A program made the translations under genes and the position numbers. A DNA stretch of 64,000 nucleotides from contig OY755174.1 in the NCBI GenBank assembly GCA_963576735.1, positions 4,960,001 to 5,024,000 on the forward strand, read 5' to 3'. How positions within the stretch are numbered: the stretch's first letter is position 1; every line of letters starts with the position of its first letter. Positions 1 to 9,841 of the stretch are shown in pieces. The stretch is from Bedellia somnulentella (taxonomy: Eukaryota; Arthropoda; Insecta; Lepidoptera; Bedelliidae). The notes beneath the pieces are model-generated. The model was not told the origin of the DNA and did no database searches. It saw only the letters and a program-made list of their open reading frames with translations.

Positions 1-12
1 TCATAATATTTA

Positions 13-914
13 CTAGTTGATCGGCCCAGCTCCGCACGGGTAGCGTAGTTTTAATAACATCTGAGGTTTCTTCAATCACTGCTCAAGATTTATGAAATTA
101 AGCGCCTTGCCTTGATTACAATTTGTAGCACTTCAGAATATTTTAACTTTGTGATTTTGAAAGCGCTTTTATGAAGTAATTGAGTAAAATGCTATGAAAT
201 ATTTAAAACAATCTAAAAAAGAAACAATGTAGGATGAAACTACTGGCGCCATCTAGTATGTTATATGCAAGGTAGTAAGGTGGTTTTGGTCTATTTTTTT
301 TCAGTGTATAACTTTGGTGTTTCTGTACCGATTTCTATGATTCTTTTTTGATTGAATAGGTAATAATGTTATCGTTTTTAAATTAAGGATGAGTGAGAGT
401 ATAATAAACGTGAAAGTAAACCAATATCATCAGAATGCTCCGAACTGTCAAGCTATCAGGAGTTACACGTGTTATTGTGAGTTAACCATAAGAGATAGGC
501 ATATGCTGTTGTGAGATATTTTTTAGACAATTTTATGTAGAATATTTTCGTTATATGTGATTTCTATGTAACTTTAACCATTAAGGCTGCACACGCGACG
601 GAAGCTTAAAAAATGGAGCTATTTCTCCCATTTTCCCAAAATTTCCCAAAATTCCCCTTTACTACTCTGCCGAAAAGTATACTATAACCTGCCCAAAAGT
701 ATGAAGAATAATTGTACCAAGTTTCGTTAAAATCCGTCGAGTAGTTCTTGTTTCCATAAGGAACATACAAACCGACAGACAGACAGACAGACAAAAATTT
801 TACTGATTACATTTTTGGCATCAGTATCGATCACTAATCAACCCCTAATAGTTATTTTGAAATTATATTTCATGTACAGAATAGACCTCTCTACAGATTT
901 ATTATAAGTATAGA
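13..914 (-). mobile_element. Non-autonomous Helitron, 'GCACGGG' 3'-end subfamily
   Basis: Read on the minus strand it starts TCTATACTTATAATAAA and ends in CTAG followed by a host T, the expected 5'-TC and CTRR-3' ends with insertion between A and T. A weak GC hairpin precedes the end. It has no coding potential. It contains a short (GACA)n run at about 775-793. A second copy with the same ends and interior lies at 58024-59335; that copy carries an extra SINE, so this one shows the empty site. The autonomous Rep/helicase source is not in the window. Confidence 0.7.
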
Positions 915-1063
915 TATATGCGACAGTAAATTATAATTTAAATGTAGAACATAGATTTTTTAACGTTATATTTGAACGACGCAGTAGAGGTAAGATCTTT
1001 TAGCGGTGGAGGTAAGTCGTTCCAGCATTTTGAGGGAGGTGGAGGTGGAGGAGGGAGGGAAAA

Positions 1064-1212
1064 GGGAGGTGCGAAGTGAAAAAAATAAAAGAGCATGTAT
1101 GAGACGAATAATGAATGTTAGGGAAACAAAAGAGATTTGTCAAGATCGTGCTGAGTGGCGATTGATAGTGTCTGCCTACCCCAATGGGAATAATGGTCGT
1201 GAGTATAAGTAG
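1064..1212 (+). mobile_element. RTE-clade LINE, 3'-terminal fragment
   Basis: It encodes the degraded C-terminus of the RTE protein seen more completely at 45448-46230: KNKRACMRR, then ..EICQDRAEWR, then SAYPNGN. The stop codon region is followed by the family's GTGAGTATA tail. The upstream part is replaced by unrelated GGAGG-rich sequence. It is non-functional. The same fragment is found inverted at 9842-9995. Confidence 0.75.
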
Positions 1213-1276
1213 TAAGTGTACTCTATAAATAAAATAAATTCATATCAATGCTAAAAAGATAATCGTATATATTTTA

Positions 1277-1520
1277 AACATACATACGCACGGCTATAAA
1301 TGCCTAGAAAGAGTAGCCTAAACTGAAACTGAATTTGAAATTCCTAACTCACTTTTGGAAATGAAGTTTGGAAAAGATGTTAAAATAAAGGTTGTTGGTG
1401 ATGGGTCTCCAACCGCATCGCCCAAATATCCATTAAAAAGACTCAATACCCTAGTCTCCTCTTACGTACACCCACGGAAAGAAACGGGGTAGTGCTATTC
1501 TAAACCGACACTACACAGCT
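1277..1520 (-). mobile_element. SINE-like repeat with (TATG)n tail
   Basis: It runs from a short tail (CATACATACGCACGG) to the family head (...CGACACTACACAGCT). The GGTTGGAGACCC block and the GTAAGAGGCGAC-like block are recognisable. It is non-coding. It is shared with the inverted arm, where it appears at 9292-9531, so it predates the inverted duplication. Confidence 0.8.
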
Positions 1521-1583
1521 ATTTTTTTTAATTATACTTATTTAAAGATTGGGTTTACAATGATCTCTAGAGCTGACTCATGA

Positions 1584-1715
1584 CCGATTTCTGAATTCAG
1601 TATTCCAGCTGAGAACAACTTAAGTATCGTTCTGTCGCATTGAAATCTTAACAACTGAATGAGACAAAACGATACTTAGTCGTTCTCAGATTGAATACTT
1701 AATTCAGAAATCGGG
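1584..1715. repeat. Fold-back (MITE-like) hairpin, ~60-bp arms
   Basis: The segment starts CCGATTTCTGAATTCAG and ends with its imperfect reverse complement TTAATTCAGAAATCGG. Pairing continues inward through GAGAAC..ACT, AAGTATCGTT and TGTC.CATT to a short loop, so almost all of the ~130 bp is self-complementary. There is no ORF. The layout is that of a short foldback or MITE element; the superfamily is not identified. A second copy lies inside the inverted arm at 9095-9225. Confidence 0.6.
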
Positions 1716-2886
1716 CGTCAGACTTCTATATAAGGACACTCTGTTGAGCATTGAGCTTTGTTGAACCTTAAGAGATGCCTTAAATAAGACCTTGACTTCA
1801 ATTCTGTTTTATGGAAGATAAAGAGGTTTTTTTTTAATATAGGTAGATATATTTATCGCAGTGGGTGTAATCGAATGACGATGTATTTTTTGGTCGACCA
1901 TCGCGCCTCCAACTAGGAAAATAGTGCACTTTCATGTCGTATAAAAAGTATAAAAAAAATTGAATTGATTTCTTCTCAATAATATGATTTTTTTGCGTAT
2001 TGACAAAAAAATAACCTTTTGTGAGAAATTGTTATATAATGACCTCAAGTATCTTTAAAAATAAGCACAATCTTCAAGAAACCATTAATATTTTACGGCC
2101 TATACAAAATATGAGGGTACGCTTACATCATAATATTTGGTCCGATAAAATTTATTGCCATCAATTTATTTCGAAATATAACTTCTATAATATTTTGTGA
2201 CAAGGAAAATGTATTTCACTTGTATCCAAACAATTTCCTAAAACGTTTGCGCGATATTTGTGAAGAATACCTTTTTTATATTTGATTTTACATACAATAA
2301 ACCTATACTAACATAACAGGTTCTATAACAACCTGCTTATGCAGTGAAACTGAAGTAATTGTCCCTTTATGAATATTTTCTTCTTTAACATACTATGGCA
2401 GTACATACATAATACTCACTTTAATCAATTACGCAAATGGAGCTAAATGGTAAATTTAAATTGTTATATATGAGTTTATTCGTTCTTTTTTTTTAGTTTT
2501 AATAATGATAAATTTTGTAGTTTATAAGCTTATTGTTTTATGATGACTGTTGTGTGTTTAAAGTGTACCTTTAGTTATGAATAATTGTTTTTCTTTCTTT
2601 CAATTTAATATTTTTGACACCCGCACGGGGGCGTATATCCGAATGTTGTCGGTTGGAGTCCTCCTTGTTTAAAAAAAAGATTTTCATGCAAAAACAAAGC
2701 CTAAATATATATTGACTCTATTACTTTCCATTGCTATCCACCTCCCAGATCCCCTTCAATATCACAATAAAGCAACTGTTTTTTTATTTTGATCGATCTT
2801 AGCTCTACTGTACTTTTATTTACTCCACCCTCATGCCTATCACAATCAAATTTTGTTGGCATATAATCCATTGTCCTAGTTTTGTC

Positions 2887-2931
2887 CAAGTGTGTCCTCC
2901 GTGGTCGTTCCTGGACTAACATTACCTTCCT
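2887..2931 (-). mobile_element. RTE-clade LINE scrap
   Basis: On the minus strand it still reads RPRRTHLDK, matching GRPRRTHLDQ of the RTE C-terminal region, preceded by GTAATGTTAGT. Only about 45 bp is recognisable. It is repeated in the inverted arm (about 7880-7925) and in the second direct copy (about 13395-13440). Confidence 0.55.
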
Positions 2932-3213
2932 AAGGACCTTTTTCAGGTTAGTAGCATGTATATATTCGGAACATACATAATGAGGTAGTATTGAATTGTC
3001 ATATAACTGTGTACTACTATCCTAAGAACATAAAGTTTTCTGTAAACATAGATGATGACCGCAGAGGACGCATTTAAATCGTAAATGTGTTAAAAGAGCC
3101 AGACTTGGTCTTACGCTTATGATATATGCCAACAAAATTTGATTGTTATAGGCATGAGCGTGGAGAAAATAGAAGTATAGTAGAACTGAGCTCATCAGTA
3201 TTAAATAAAAAAT

Positions 3214-3380
3214 GAGAGTGTGCTTAAAAAAGCAGGCGTCGAAAGTATGTAGTATAAAAGAGCATGCATAAAAAAAATATAGATAAAACAAAGCTAGAGA
3301 GGTTTGCCGGGATGGTAAAAAGTGGCGATAGATAGTCTCTACCTACCCCAATGGGAACTAAGTGCGTGAGTAAATGTTAT
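3214..3380 (+). mobile_element. RTE-clade LINE 3' fragment
   Basis: Contains degraded versions of the family's landmarks: GAGTGTGCTTAAAAAAGCAG, AAAAGAGCATGCAT, GAGAGGTTTGCC, AGTCTCTACCTACCCCAATG and a GTGAGTAAATG tail. Several frameshifts make it non-coding. The D2 counterpart is at 13689-13828. Confidence 0.7.
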
Positions 3381-3938
3381 TTTATATACATAATTACCTG
3401 AACAAAACTTAGATCAAGTCCAGCACACAACTTTAAATAGTGACAGTATTAGTAAATATAAATTAGCCGGTCCTCTTCCCAGTGCAGAGTAACACGAATA
3501 CATAAACCCGATTTAAGCCCGGCCAGCCAATGTTTTACCTCGGATTTGCAATGAACATCTGGGTGCCACTGATTGAATTGACGAAACGAAGATTTAGTAG
3601 CTGTATTCCTGTCCTGGTTTAATAGCAACTATGCCAAAATGTTAGAGAGAGATAGAAATATTGTGGCAGAACTGCACTGTTTTGTGTAGTTACAAAATGT
3701 TAGGTTATACCTTTTTTAACGAGAATACGTTTTTATCTATTTCAATCACTAATATAATAAGTTTTTCCCATTTTGGTTCCGACAGAGGCTGAAAGGTTGC
3801 AAATTTCAAATATTGAGTTGTATTTTTTTGGGATTTACACCTATTAGAAATTAGACTACTGTGCGTCAATTTAGGCTGTAAAATGTAGAAAAGATGTATT
3901 TATATAATATCAATGTATATAAGAATTGTTGCTAATAT

Positions 3939-4199
3939 GCAGTGTAGTGCTGGTGTAGAATGCCACAACACAACCCATTTCTACCCACAGTTGTCGTAAT
4001 AGGCGACAAAAGGTGTGGGAGTTTTTAAGTTGTTTTTGGGCGATGCGCTTGGAGACCCATCACCAACGATACTTCACATTTTTCCCTATCAACTTCCAAA
4101 TGTGGCTGAGGAGTTTCTAGCTCTTAAGTTCTGGCTACTCCTTTATGTATTTATAGCCTTGAGGATATGTAGATGCACGTGTGATGTATGTATGTATGC
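3939..4199 (+). mobile_element. SINE-like repeat with (TATG)n tail
   Basis: Head GCAGTGTAGTGCTGG, central TTTTTGGGCGATGCG and GGAGACCCATCACC, then GTGGCTGAGGAGTTTC, ending (GTAT)n. It belongs to the variant subfamily with CCCACAGTTGTCGTAA. The counterpart in the second direct copy is at 14250-14481. Confidence 0.75.
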
Positions 4200-4239
4200 T
4201 ATTATAAACTATTTTCCATAAAAATGGCACACAAGTTTT

Positions 4240-4323
4240 TGAAAGAGACGAAAATTACGATCGATTGGCTCTGCCTAACCTAACGGGAAATTATGGTATG
4301 TATATATATATATATATATATAT
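4240..4323 (+). mobile_element. RTE LINE tail fragment plus (TA)n
   Basis: ACGATCGATTGGCTCTGCC and the following TAACGGGAA correspond to the last ~50 bp of the RTE LINE. The terminal microsatellite has become a pure TA run (4301-4323). The D2 counterpart is at about 14527-14598 with a shorter TA run. Confidence 0.5.
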
Positions 4324-4657
4324 GATAGTGAATTCCATTGTTAGTACTTGAGTGGCTTATTTGTACATAAATTTTTCATATCGGTGCATATGTAAAATTA
4401 TGAATGTTTCATGAGCCAATATGGAACCTATTTTGAGAGAACTGCTTCCCTGACTCACCATATAGTATAAAACTTATACTATATCTACAGAATGATAAAA
4501 AATTTTGCTATTCTTATCCAATAAAACTTCGCAGACATTAGAATAACATACATACCAGAGCTTCAGAATAAGAAATTTCTGAATTACCCATGGAAGTATA
4601 TTTATAATAAGATAATTAAATAGCCATACTGATTTAAAATGTATAATCATATACATA

Positions 4658-4897
4658 GTCGTGTAGTACCGGCTGTCACTATCCCTTTCTACCCATGGGT
4701 GTCGTAAGAGGCAACTAAGGGTATGGTCCATTTTAAGTGGTTTTGGGCCATGCGGTTGGAGAACCATCACTAACGATACTTTATTTTTACCACCTTTTTC
4801 TTCTACTAACTTCCAAATGTTGCTGAGGAGTTTCTAGTTTTAAAGATCTGGCTACCCCTTTTAGGGATTTATGGCCGTGAGTATATGTAAGTATGTA
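4658..4897 (+). mobile_element. SINE-like repeat with (TATG)n tail
   Basis: GTAGTACCGGCTG head, TACCCATGGGTGTCGTAAG, GCGGTTGGAGAACCATCAC, and an end in GTGAGTATATGTAAGTATG. The D2 counterpart at 15211-15437 has lost its head. Confidence 0.75.
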
Positions 4898-4933
4898 TGA
4901 ATCTTATGCATACGTAAAAGTTCACAAAAAGTG

Positions 4934-5309
4934 ATATAATAAGTATATAGCAACCGTGATAGCCCAGTGGGTAGAACACTCGGTTATCGTGCAAACGACT
5001 AGTGTTCAAATCCTGGGTCGGGCCTACACCAATTTTATCTTTTCTAAAGACATATGTGTGGTTAATTTATCATGGTTGTTAACGGTGAGGGAAAAAATCG
5101 TGAGGAAACCCACATGGCCGAGTTGTACTTAGTCATGTGACAGTGTATTCGTACAAAACGGCGATAGGCCTGCCCCCTATCACGTGAGTACACTGTCCAT
5201 GCAAAACGTGGGTACTCTGAACACCAGGTGACAAAGTCACGTGATGTTCAGAAGTATTAGTACCTCTGCCAACCCCTTCGGGGATATTCGGCGTGAACGT
5301 TTATGTTAT
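4934..5309 (+). mobile_element. tRNA-headed SINE with 14-bp TSD
   Basis: The tRNA-like head has an A box (ATAGCCCAGTGGGTAGAAC) and a B box (GTTCAAATCC). The body includes GTGAGGAAACCCACATGG and GGCGATAGGCCTGCCCCC, and the tail is TTATG. It is flanked by GTTCACAAAAAGTG at 4920-4933 and 5310-5323. The duplicate block has the unoccupied site (about 15455), so this copy was probably inserted after the duplication. It carries the conserved 35-nt hairpin at 5217-5251. Confidence 0.85.
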
Positions 5310-5551
5310 GTTCACAAAAAGTGGTATCGATCATGTAAGAATTTGTATCCATTTATTGAACGCGAGCATTTTTGTTTAAAGAGGGCTTCTAGTTGCATTA
5401 GCGGTTGCATGCAACACTTGTAGTGCATAGTTTACTGCATCTTTTTGTATAGAAACCTTTTACAAGTCTAGGATCCTCTTTCGTTAATGGGATATCACTT
5501 ACTTTAGGTACGTCAAAGCAATGTAGATACTTGTAGTTAACTTATACTTGG

Positions 5552-5929
5552 TGTACTTATACCTAAACGACGTGATAGCTCAATGGGTAGAACACCGGTT
5601 AACGTGCAAGCGACTAGTGTTCCAATCCCGGGTCGGGCCTACACCAATTTCTCTTTTCTAAAGACATATGTGTGGTTAATTTATCATGGTTGTTAACGAT
5701 TAGGGAAAACATCGTGAGGAAACCCACATGACTGAGTTGTACTTAGTCATGTGACAGTGTATTCGTACAAAACGGCGATAGGCCTGCCCCCTATCACGTG
5801 AGTACATTGTCCATGCAAAACGTGGGTACTCTGAACACCAGGTGACAAAGTCACGTGATGTTCAGAAGTATTAGTACCTCTGCCAACCCCTTCGGGGATA
5901 TTCGGCGTGTAAGTTTATGCTATGTTATG
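5552..5929 (+). mobile_element. tRNA-headed SINE with 10-bp TSD
   Basis: A box TAGCTCAATGGGTAGAAC, B box GTTCCAATCC, and the full body. It is flanked by TTATACTTGG at 5542-5551 and 5930-5939. The same insertion with the same TSD is present in the second direct copy (15672-15985 plus 19907-19966), so it predates the duplication. Confidence 0.85.
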
Positions 5930-6079
5930 TTATACTTGGTTCTAAATTCTGGAGGTCATTATTGATACTTATTTGTAATTTTTATGCACAACTTCTCGAA
6001 TTGTAACTAATTTTATTCAATATGAACTCTAAACTGTAACTCAATATTCGAAAGTGTATGAGAAAGATCTAAGCATCAT

Positions 6080-6178
6080 GTAACATCTATGTCACCTGGT
6101 GTTGTCGATAACCAAGTTTTGCTTGGACAGTGCATACAGTCGATGTTGTAAGGACAGGCCTATTGTCTTGTTACGTAC
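6080..6178 (-). mobile_element. Degenerate tRNA-headed SINE body
   Basis: TGTCACCTGGTGTT, GCTTGGACAGTGCATAC and GACAGGCCTAT are reverse-strand relics of the SINE body. Head and tail are not recognisable. Also in D2 at about 20115-20205. Confidence 0.45.
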
Positions 6179-6181
6179 AAA

Positions 6182-6391
6182 TAGTGTAGTGCCGGCGTAG
6201 AATGTCACTACCCCCTTCTACCCACGGGTGTTGAAGAGGCGCCGAAGGTATGGGCTTTGGTTTTTGGGTGGAGACCAATTACCAGCGATATTTTATTTCT
6301 ACCATCTTATCTCCTATCACATCCAAATGTGGCTGAGGTGTTTCTTGCTCTTGAGCTCTGGCTACCCCTTTTCGAGATTTACGACCGTGTG
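6182..6391 (+). mobile_element. SINE-like repeat, truncated tail
   Basis: GTAGTGCCGGCGTAGAATG head through AAATGTGGCTGAGGTG and GAGATTTACGACCGTGTG. It lacks the (TATG)n tail. The D2 counterpart is 20218-20428. Confidence 0.7.
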
Positions 6392-7352
6392 ATATTTTTT
6401 TTCGATTATCGTATCGGTGGTTTCAAACAACCGTAAATGTCGCATGACGAGATTTTTAGAACTCTTACAAAATATTGGCATCCTTCACAAATACAAGTTA
6501 AATTCGCCTCGCTTCTTTTTTTGTTTGATGAAAGGCATGGTTTTTAGGTACATAACTAGCTGCTATGTTATAAAATTGTGCATTTTTATCCCAAAATATT
6601 ATTTAAGTTTAATAAGTTAATGAAATTTAGAGCCAGCAGCTGTGCACGTTGTCCCTATATACCTTAATTACATAAGATATGAGGGGCTCACCAAGCAATG
6701 CTTAAAGAACATTGATTAGCTTATAACCTTAGAATCAATCTGCTCTAACACATTACTACTATCTCTAAAGACATTAAATCATAAAACTTATCTTCTATAA
6801 AACCTTTTTTTGTCTTCTATTTTATGATTGTTGCCCTCGAGTCATCACATTACGTCTCAAGCGTCCAGAGTGACGTAAACATCAAATAAAGTTGTTTTAC
6901 TTTGTCTCAATGTGTGAGGGTCGGAGCGAAGGGTGCATTAATGATGTGCCTTTTCTTGGCCGCTTCTGTAACCAGAAGGTGTTTTCTTTTGACTTTAACG
7001 CATTTTTGTATTAGAGCTGATTTAAGTGTGCAGGGGATGAGTCTGGAAATCGTGATGCAGGTGTCAGCATATTTTATTATATTCGTGACTGTTTTCAATA
7101 AATGAGTGATTTGTATTTCGAAAAGTTAATTTGTACAAGCTTTAACATCATCTGAAACTGTATTAATTGCGAGTTAATCAAACGACGTCAAGATAATACT
7201 AAGCAAAATTGTAATTTCACCAAGTACATATCGAGATATTTTCAAAATTATTTAGTTATACTTGATGACAAACTAGAATTGTCACATAATTCAATTATCA
7301 AATTATATCGAAAACTTTTATAATTTTAAGCTTAGACAGTAAAAACTCTGCA
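6392..7352. other. Duplicated unique-looking DNA, no gene found
   Basis: About 960 bp shared with 20429-21269 and 21909-21985 in the duplicate. I see no repeat family here. Short frames on both strands are not convincing: a 67-codon plus-strand frame at 6902-7105 is broken by a stop in the other copy. In the 190-bp stretch compared by eye there are about four substitutions, roughly 2% divergence. Confidence 0.5.
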
Positions 7353-7368
7353 TATAGAATGTACACAT

Positions 7369-7741
7369 GATATATATGACGACATGATAGTCCAAAGGAT
7401 AGAACACCCGCCCGAAAACAGAAGGGCGTGAGTTCCAATCCTGGGTCGGGCCTACACCAATTTGTCTTTTCTAAAGTCATATGTGGGGTTAATTTATCAT
7501 GGTTGTTAACGGTGAGGGAAAACATCGTGAGGAAACCCACATAGCTAAGTTGTACTTAGTCATGTGACAGTGTATTCGTACAAAACGGCGATAGGCCTGC
7601 CCCCTATCACCCCCTATCCATGCAAAACGTGGGTACTCTGAACACCAGGTGACAAAGTCACGTGATGTTCAGAAGTATTAGTACCTCTGCCAACTCCTTC
7701 GGGGATATTCGGCGTGAACGTTTATGTTATGTTATGTTATG
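7369..7741 (+). mobile_element. tRNA-headed SINE, variant head, 16-bp TSD
   Basis: Flanked by TATAGAATGTACACAT at 7353-7368 and 7742-7757. The duplicate block is uninterrupted at the corresponding place, so it was probably inserted after the duplication. The anticodon-arm region (CGCCC..GGGCG) differs from every other copy here, while the body from GGGTCGGGCC onward is the standard one. The tail is TTATG repeats. Confidence 0.85.
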
Positions 7742-7747
7742 TATAGA

Positions 7748-7800
7748 ATGTACACATACACATATACTCACGGGCAAAAATCCCAAAAAGGGGTAGCCAG
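7748..7800 (-). mobile_element. SINE-like fragment at duplication breakpoint
   Basis: CATATACTCACGG through GGGGTAGCCAG is the 3' third of the (TATG)n SINE, read in reverse. The sequence switches at 7800/7801 to the inverted arm. In D2 the same SINE continues normally (21999-22153), so this is a rearrangement junction. Confidence 0.75.
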
Positions 7801-9094
7801 ACAGTTATATGACAATTCGATACTACCTCATTATGTATGTTCCGAATTTATACTTGCTACTAACCTGAAAAAGGTCTTCAGGAAGGTAATGTTAGTCCAG
7901 GAATGACCACGGAGGACACACTTGGACAAAACTTGGACAATGGATTATATGCCAACAAAATTTGATTGTGATAGGCATGAGTGTGGAGTAAATAAAAATA
8001 TAGTAGAGCTAAGGTCGATCAAAATAAAAAAACAGTTGCTTTATTGTGATATTGAAGGGGATCTGGGAGGTGGATAGCAATGGAAAGTAATAGAGTCAAT
8101 ATATATTTAGGCTTTGTTTTTGCATGAAAATCTTTTTTTTAAACAAGGAGGACTCCAACCGACAACATTCGGATATACGCCCCCGTGCGGGTGTCAAAAA
8201 TATTTATTTGAAAGAAAGAAAAACAATTATTCATAACTAAAGGTACACTTTAAACACACAACAGTCATCATAAAACAATAAGCTTATAAACTACAAAATT
8301 TATCATTATTAAAACTAAAAAAAAAGAACGAATAAACTCATATATAACAATTTAAATTTACCATTTAGCTCCATTTGCGTAATTGATTAAAGTGAGTATT
8401 ATGTATGTACTGCCATAGTATGTTAAAGAAGAAAATATTCATAAAGGGACAATTACTTCAGTTTCACTGCATAAGCAGGTTGTTATAGAACCTGTTATGT
8501 TAGTATAGGTTTATTGTATGTAAAATCAAATATAAAAAAGGTATTCTTCACAAATATCGCGCAAACGTTTTAGGAAATTGTTTGGATACAAGTGAAATAC
8601 ATTTTCCTTGTCACAAAATATTATAGAAGTTATATTTCGAAATAAATTGATGGCAATAAATTTTATCGGACCAAATATTATGATGTAAGCGTGCCCTCAT
8701 ATTTTGTATAGGCCGTAAAATATTAATGGTTTCCTGAAGATTGTGCTTATTTTTAAAGATACTTGAGGTCATTATATAACAATTACTCACAAAAGGTTAT
8801 TTTTTGTCAATACGCAAAAAATCATATTATTGAGAAGAAATCAATTCAAAATTTTTGATCCTTATTATATGATATGAAACTGCGCTATTTTCCTAGTTGG
8901 AGGCGCAACGGTCGACTAAAAAATACATCGTCATTCGATTACACCCACTGCGATGAATACCTCTAACTATAATAAAAAAAAACATCTTTATCCTCCATAA
9001 AACAGAATTGAAGTCGAGATCTTATTTAAGGCATCTCTTAAGGTTCAACAAAGCTCAATGCTCAACAGAGTGTCCTTATATAGAAGTCTGACGC

Positions 9095-9225
9095 CCGATT
9101 TCTGAATTAAGTATTCAAGCTGAGAACGACTAGGTATTGTTTTGTCTCATTCAGTTGTTAAGATTTCAATGCGACAGAACGATACTTAAGTTGTTCTCAG
9201 CTGGAATACTCAATTCAGAAATCGG
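9095..9225. repeat. Fold-back (MITE-like) hairpin, second copy
   Basis: Inverted copy of 1584-1715. It starts CCGATTTCTGAATTAAG and ends with ATTCAGAAATCGG. Self-complementary over its length, with no ORF. Confidence 0.6.
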
Positions 9226-9291
9226 TCATGACATGAGCCAGCTCTAGAGATCATTGTAAACCCAATCTTTAAATAATTATAAAAAATAATA

Positions 9292-9531
9292 ATAGCTGTT
9301 TAGTGTCGGTTTAGAATAGCACTATCCCGTTTCTTTCTGTGGGTGTACGTAAGAGGCGACTAGGGTATTGAGTCTTTTTAATTGATATTTGGGCGATGCG
9401 GTGGGAGACCCATTACCAACAACCTTTATTTTAACATCTTTTCCAAACTTCATTTCCAAAAATGAGTTAGGAATTTCTAATTCCTTAGTTCTGGCTACTA
9501 GTTCTAGGGATTCATAGCCGTGCGTATGTAT
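9292..9531 (+). mobile_element. SINE-like repeat
   Basis: Inverted-arm counterpart of 1277-1520. Head AGCTGTTTAGTGTCGG, GTACGTAAGAGGCGACTAG, degenerate tail GTGCGTATGTAT. Confidence 0.8.
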
Positions 9532-9599
9532 ATTTAAAATATATACGATTATCTTTTTAGCATTGATATGAATTTATTTTATTTATAGAGTACACTTAC

Positions 9600-9831
9600 T
9601 TAGCTGTGTAGTGTCGGCTTAGAATAGCACTACCCCATTTCTTCCGGTGGGTGTACGTAAGAGGCGACTAACGGTATTGGGGCTTTTTAAGGGATTTTTG
9701 GGCGATGCGGTTGGAGACCCATCACTAACAACCTTTATTCTACCATCTTTTCCCCACTCAACTTCCAAAAGTGGCTCTGGCTACCCCTTTTAGGGATTTA
9801 TAGCCGTGAGTATATGTATGTATGTATGTAT
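9600..9831 (+). mobile_element. SINE-like repeat with 10-bp TSD
   Basis: Begins TTAGCTGTGTAGTGTCGG and ends in GTGAGTATATG(TATG)n. It is flanked by GTACACTTAC at 9590-9599 and 9832-9841. The left arm of the inverted repeat has the single uninterrupted site near 1210-1225, so the exact ends of the element are defined and it was inserted after the inverted duplication. This is the best reference copy for the family in this window. Confidence 0.9.
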
Positions 9832-9841
9832 GTACACTTAC

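Larger units (their letters stand above)
1064..3010 (+). repeat. Left arm of a ~1.8-2 kb inverted repeat
   Basis: This stretch reappears in reverse complement at 7801-9986, in the same order and with only scattered differences. Matching landmarks are the RTE scrap at 1064-1212, the SINE at 1277-1520, the hairpin at 1584-1715, and the terminal ATTGTCATATAACTGT. The part from 2228 onward also occurs a third time, in direct orientation, from 12735. The arms differ by one SINE present only in the right arm (9600-9831). No coding gene is visible within it. Confidence 0.85.
2228..7800 (+). repeat. Direct duplication, copy 1 (D1)
   Basis: Colinear with 12735-22049 (D2). The match runs through unique-looking DNA as well as embedded SINE and RTE scraps, so this is a segmental duplication and not just shared repeats. 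Copy 1 has two tRNA-headed SINEs absent from copy 2 (4934-5309 and 7369-7741). It keeps about 170 bp (about 3530-3700) that copy 2 has lost. It ends abruptly at 7800 inside a SINE, where the inverted arm begins. Confidence 0.85.

Noticed and set aside
6902..7105. Overlapping 60-70 codon frames on both strands, also present in the duplicate at 20945-21136
   Set aside because: The plus frame has a stop in the duplicate. The minus frame is open in both, but three of four differences change the amino acid, so there is no sign of coding constraint.
4934..7741. CRISPR-like spaced repeats
   Set aside because: The repeats are dispersed SINEs with individual target duplications in a eukaryotic genome. 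There is no regular spacer array.
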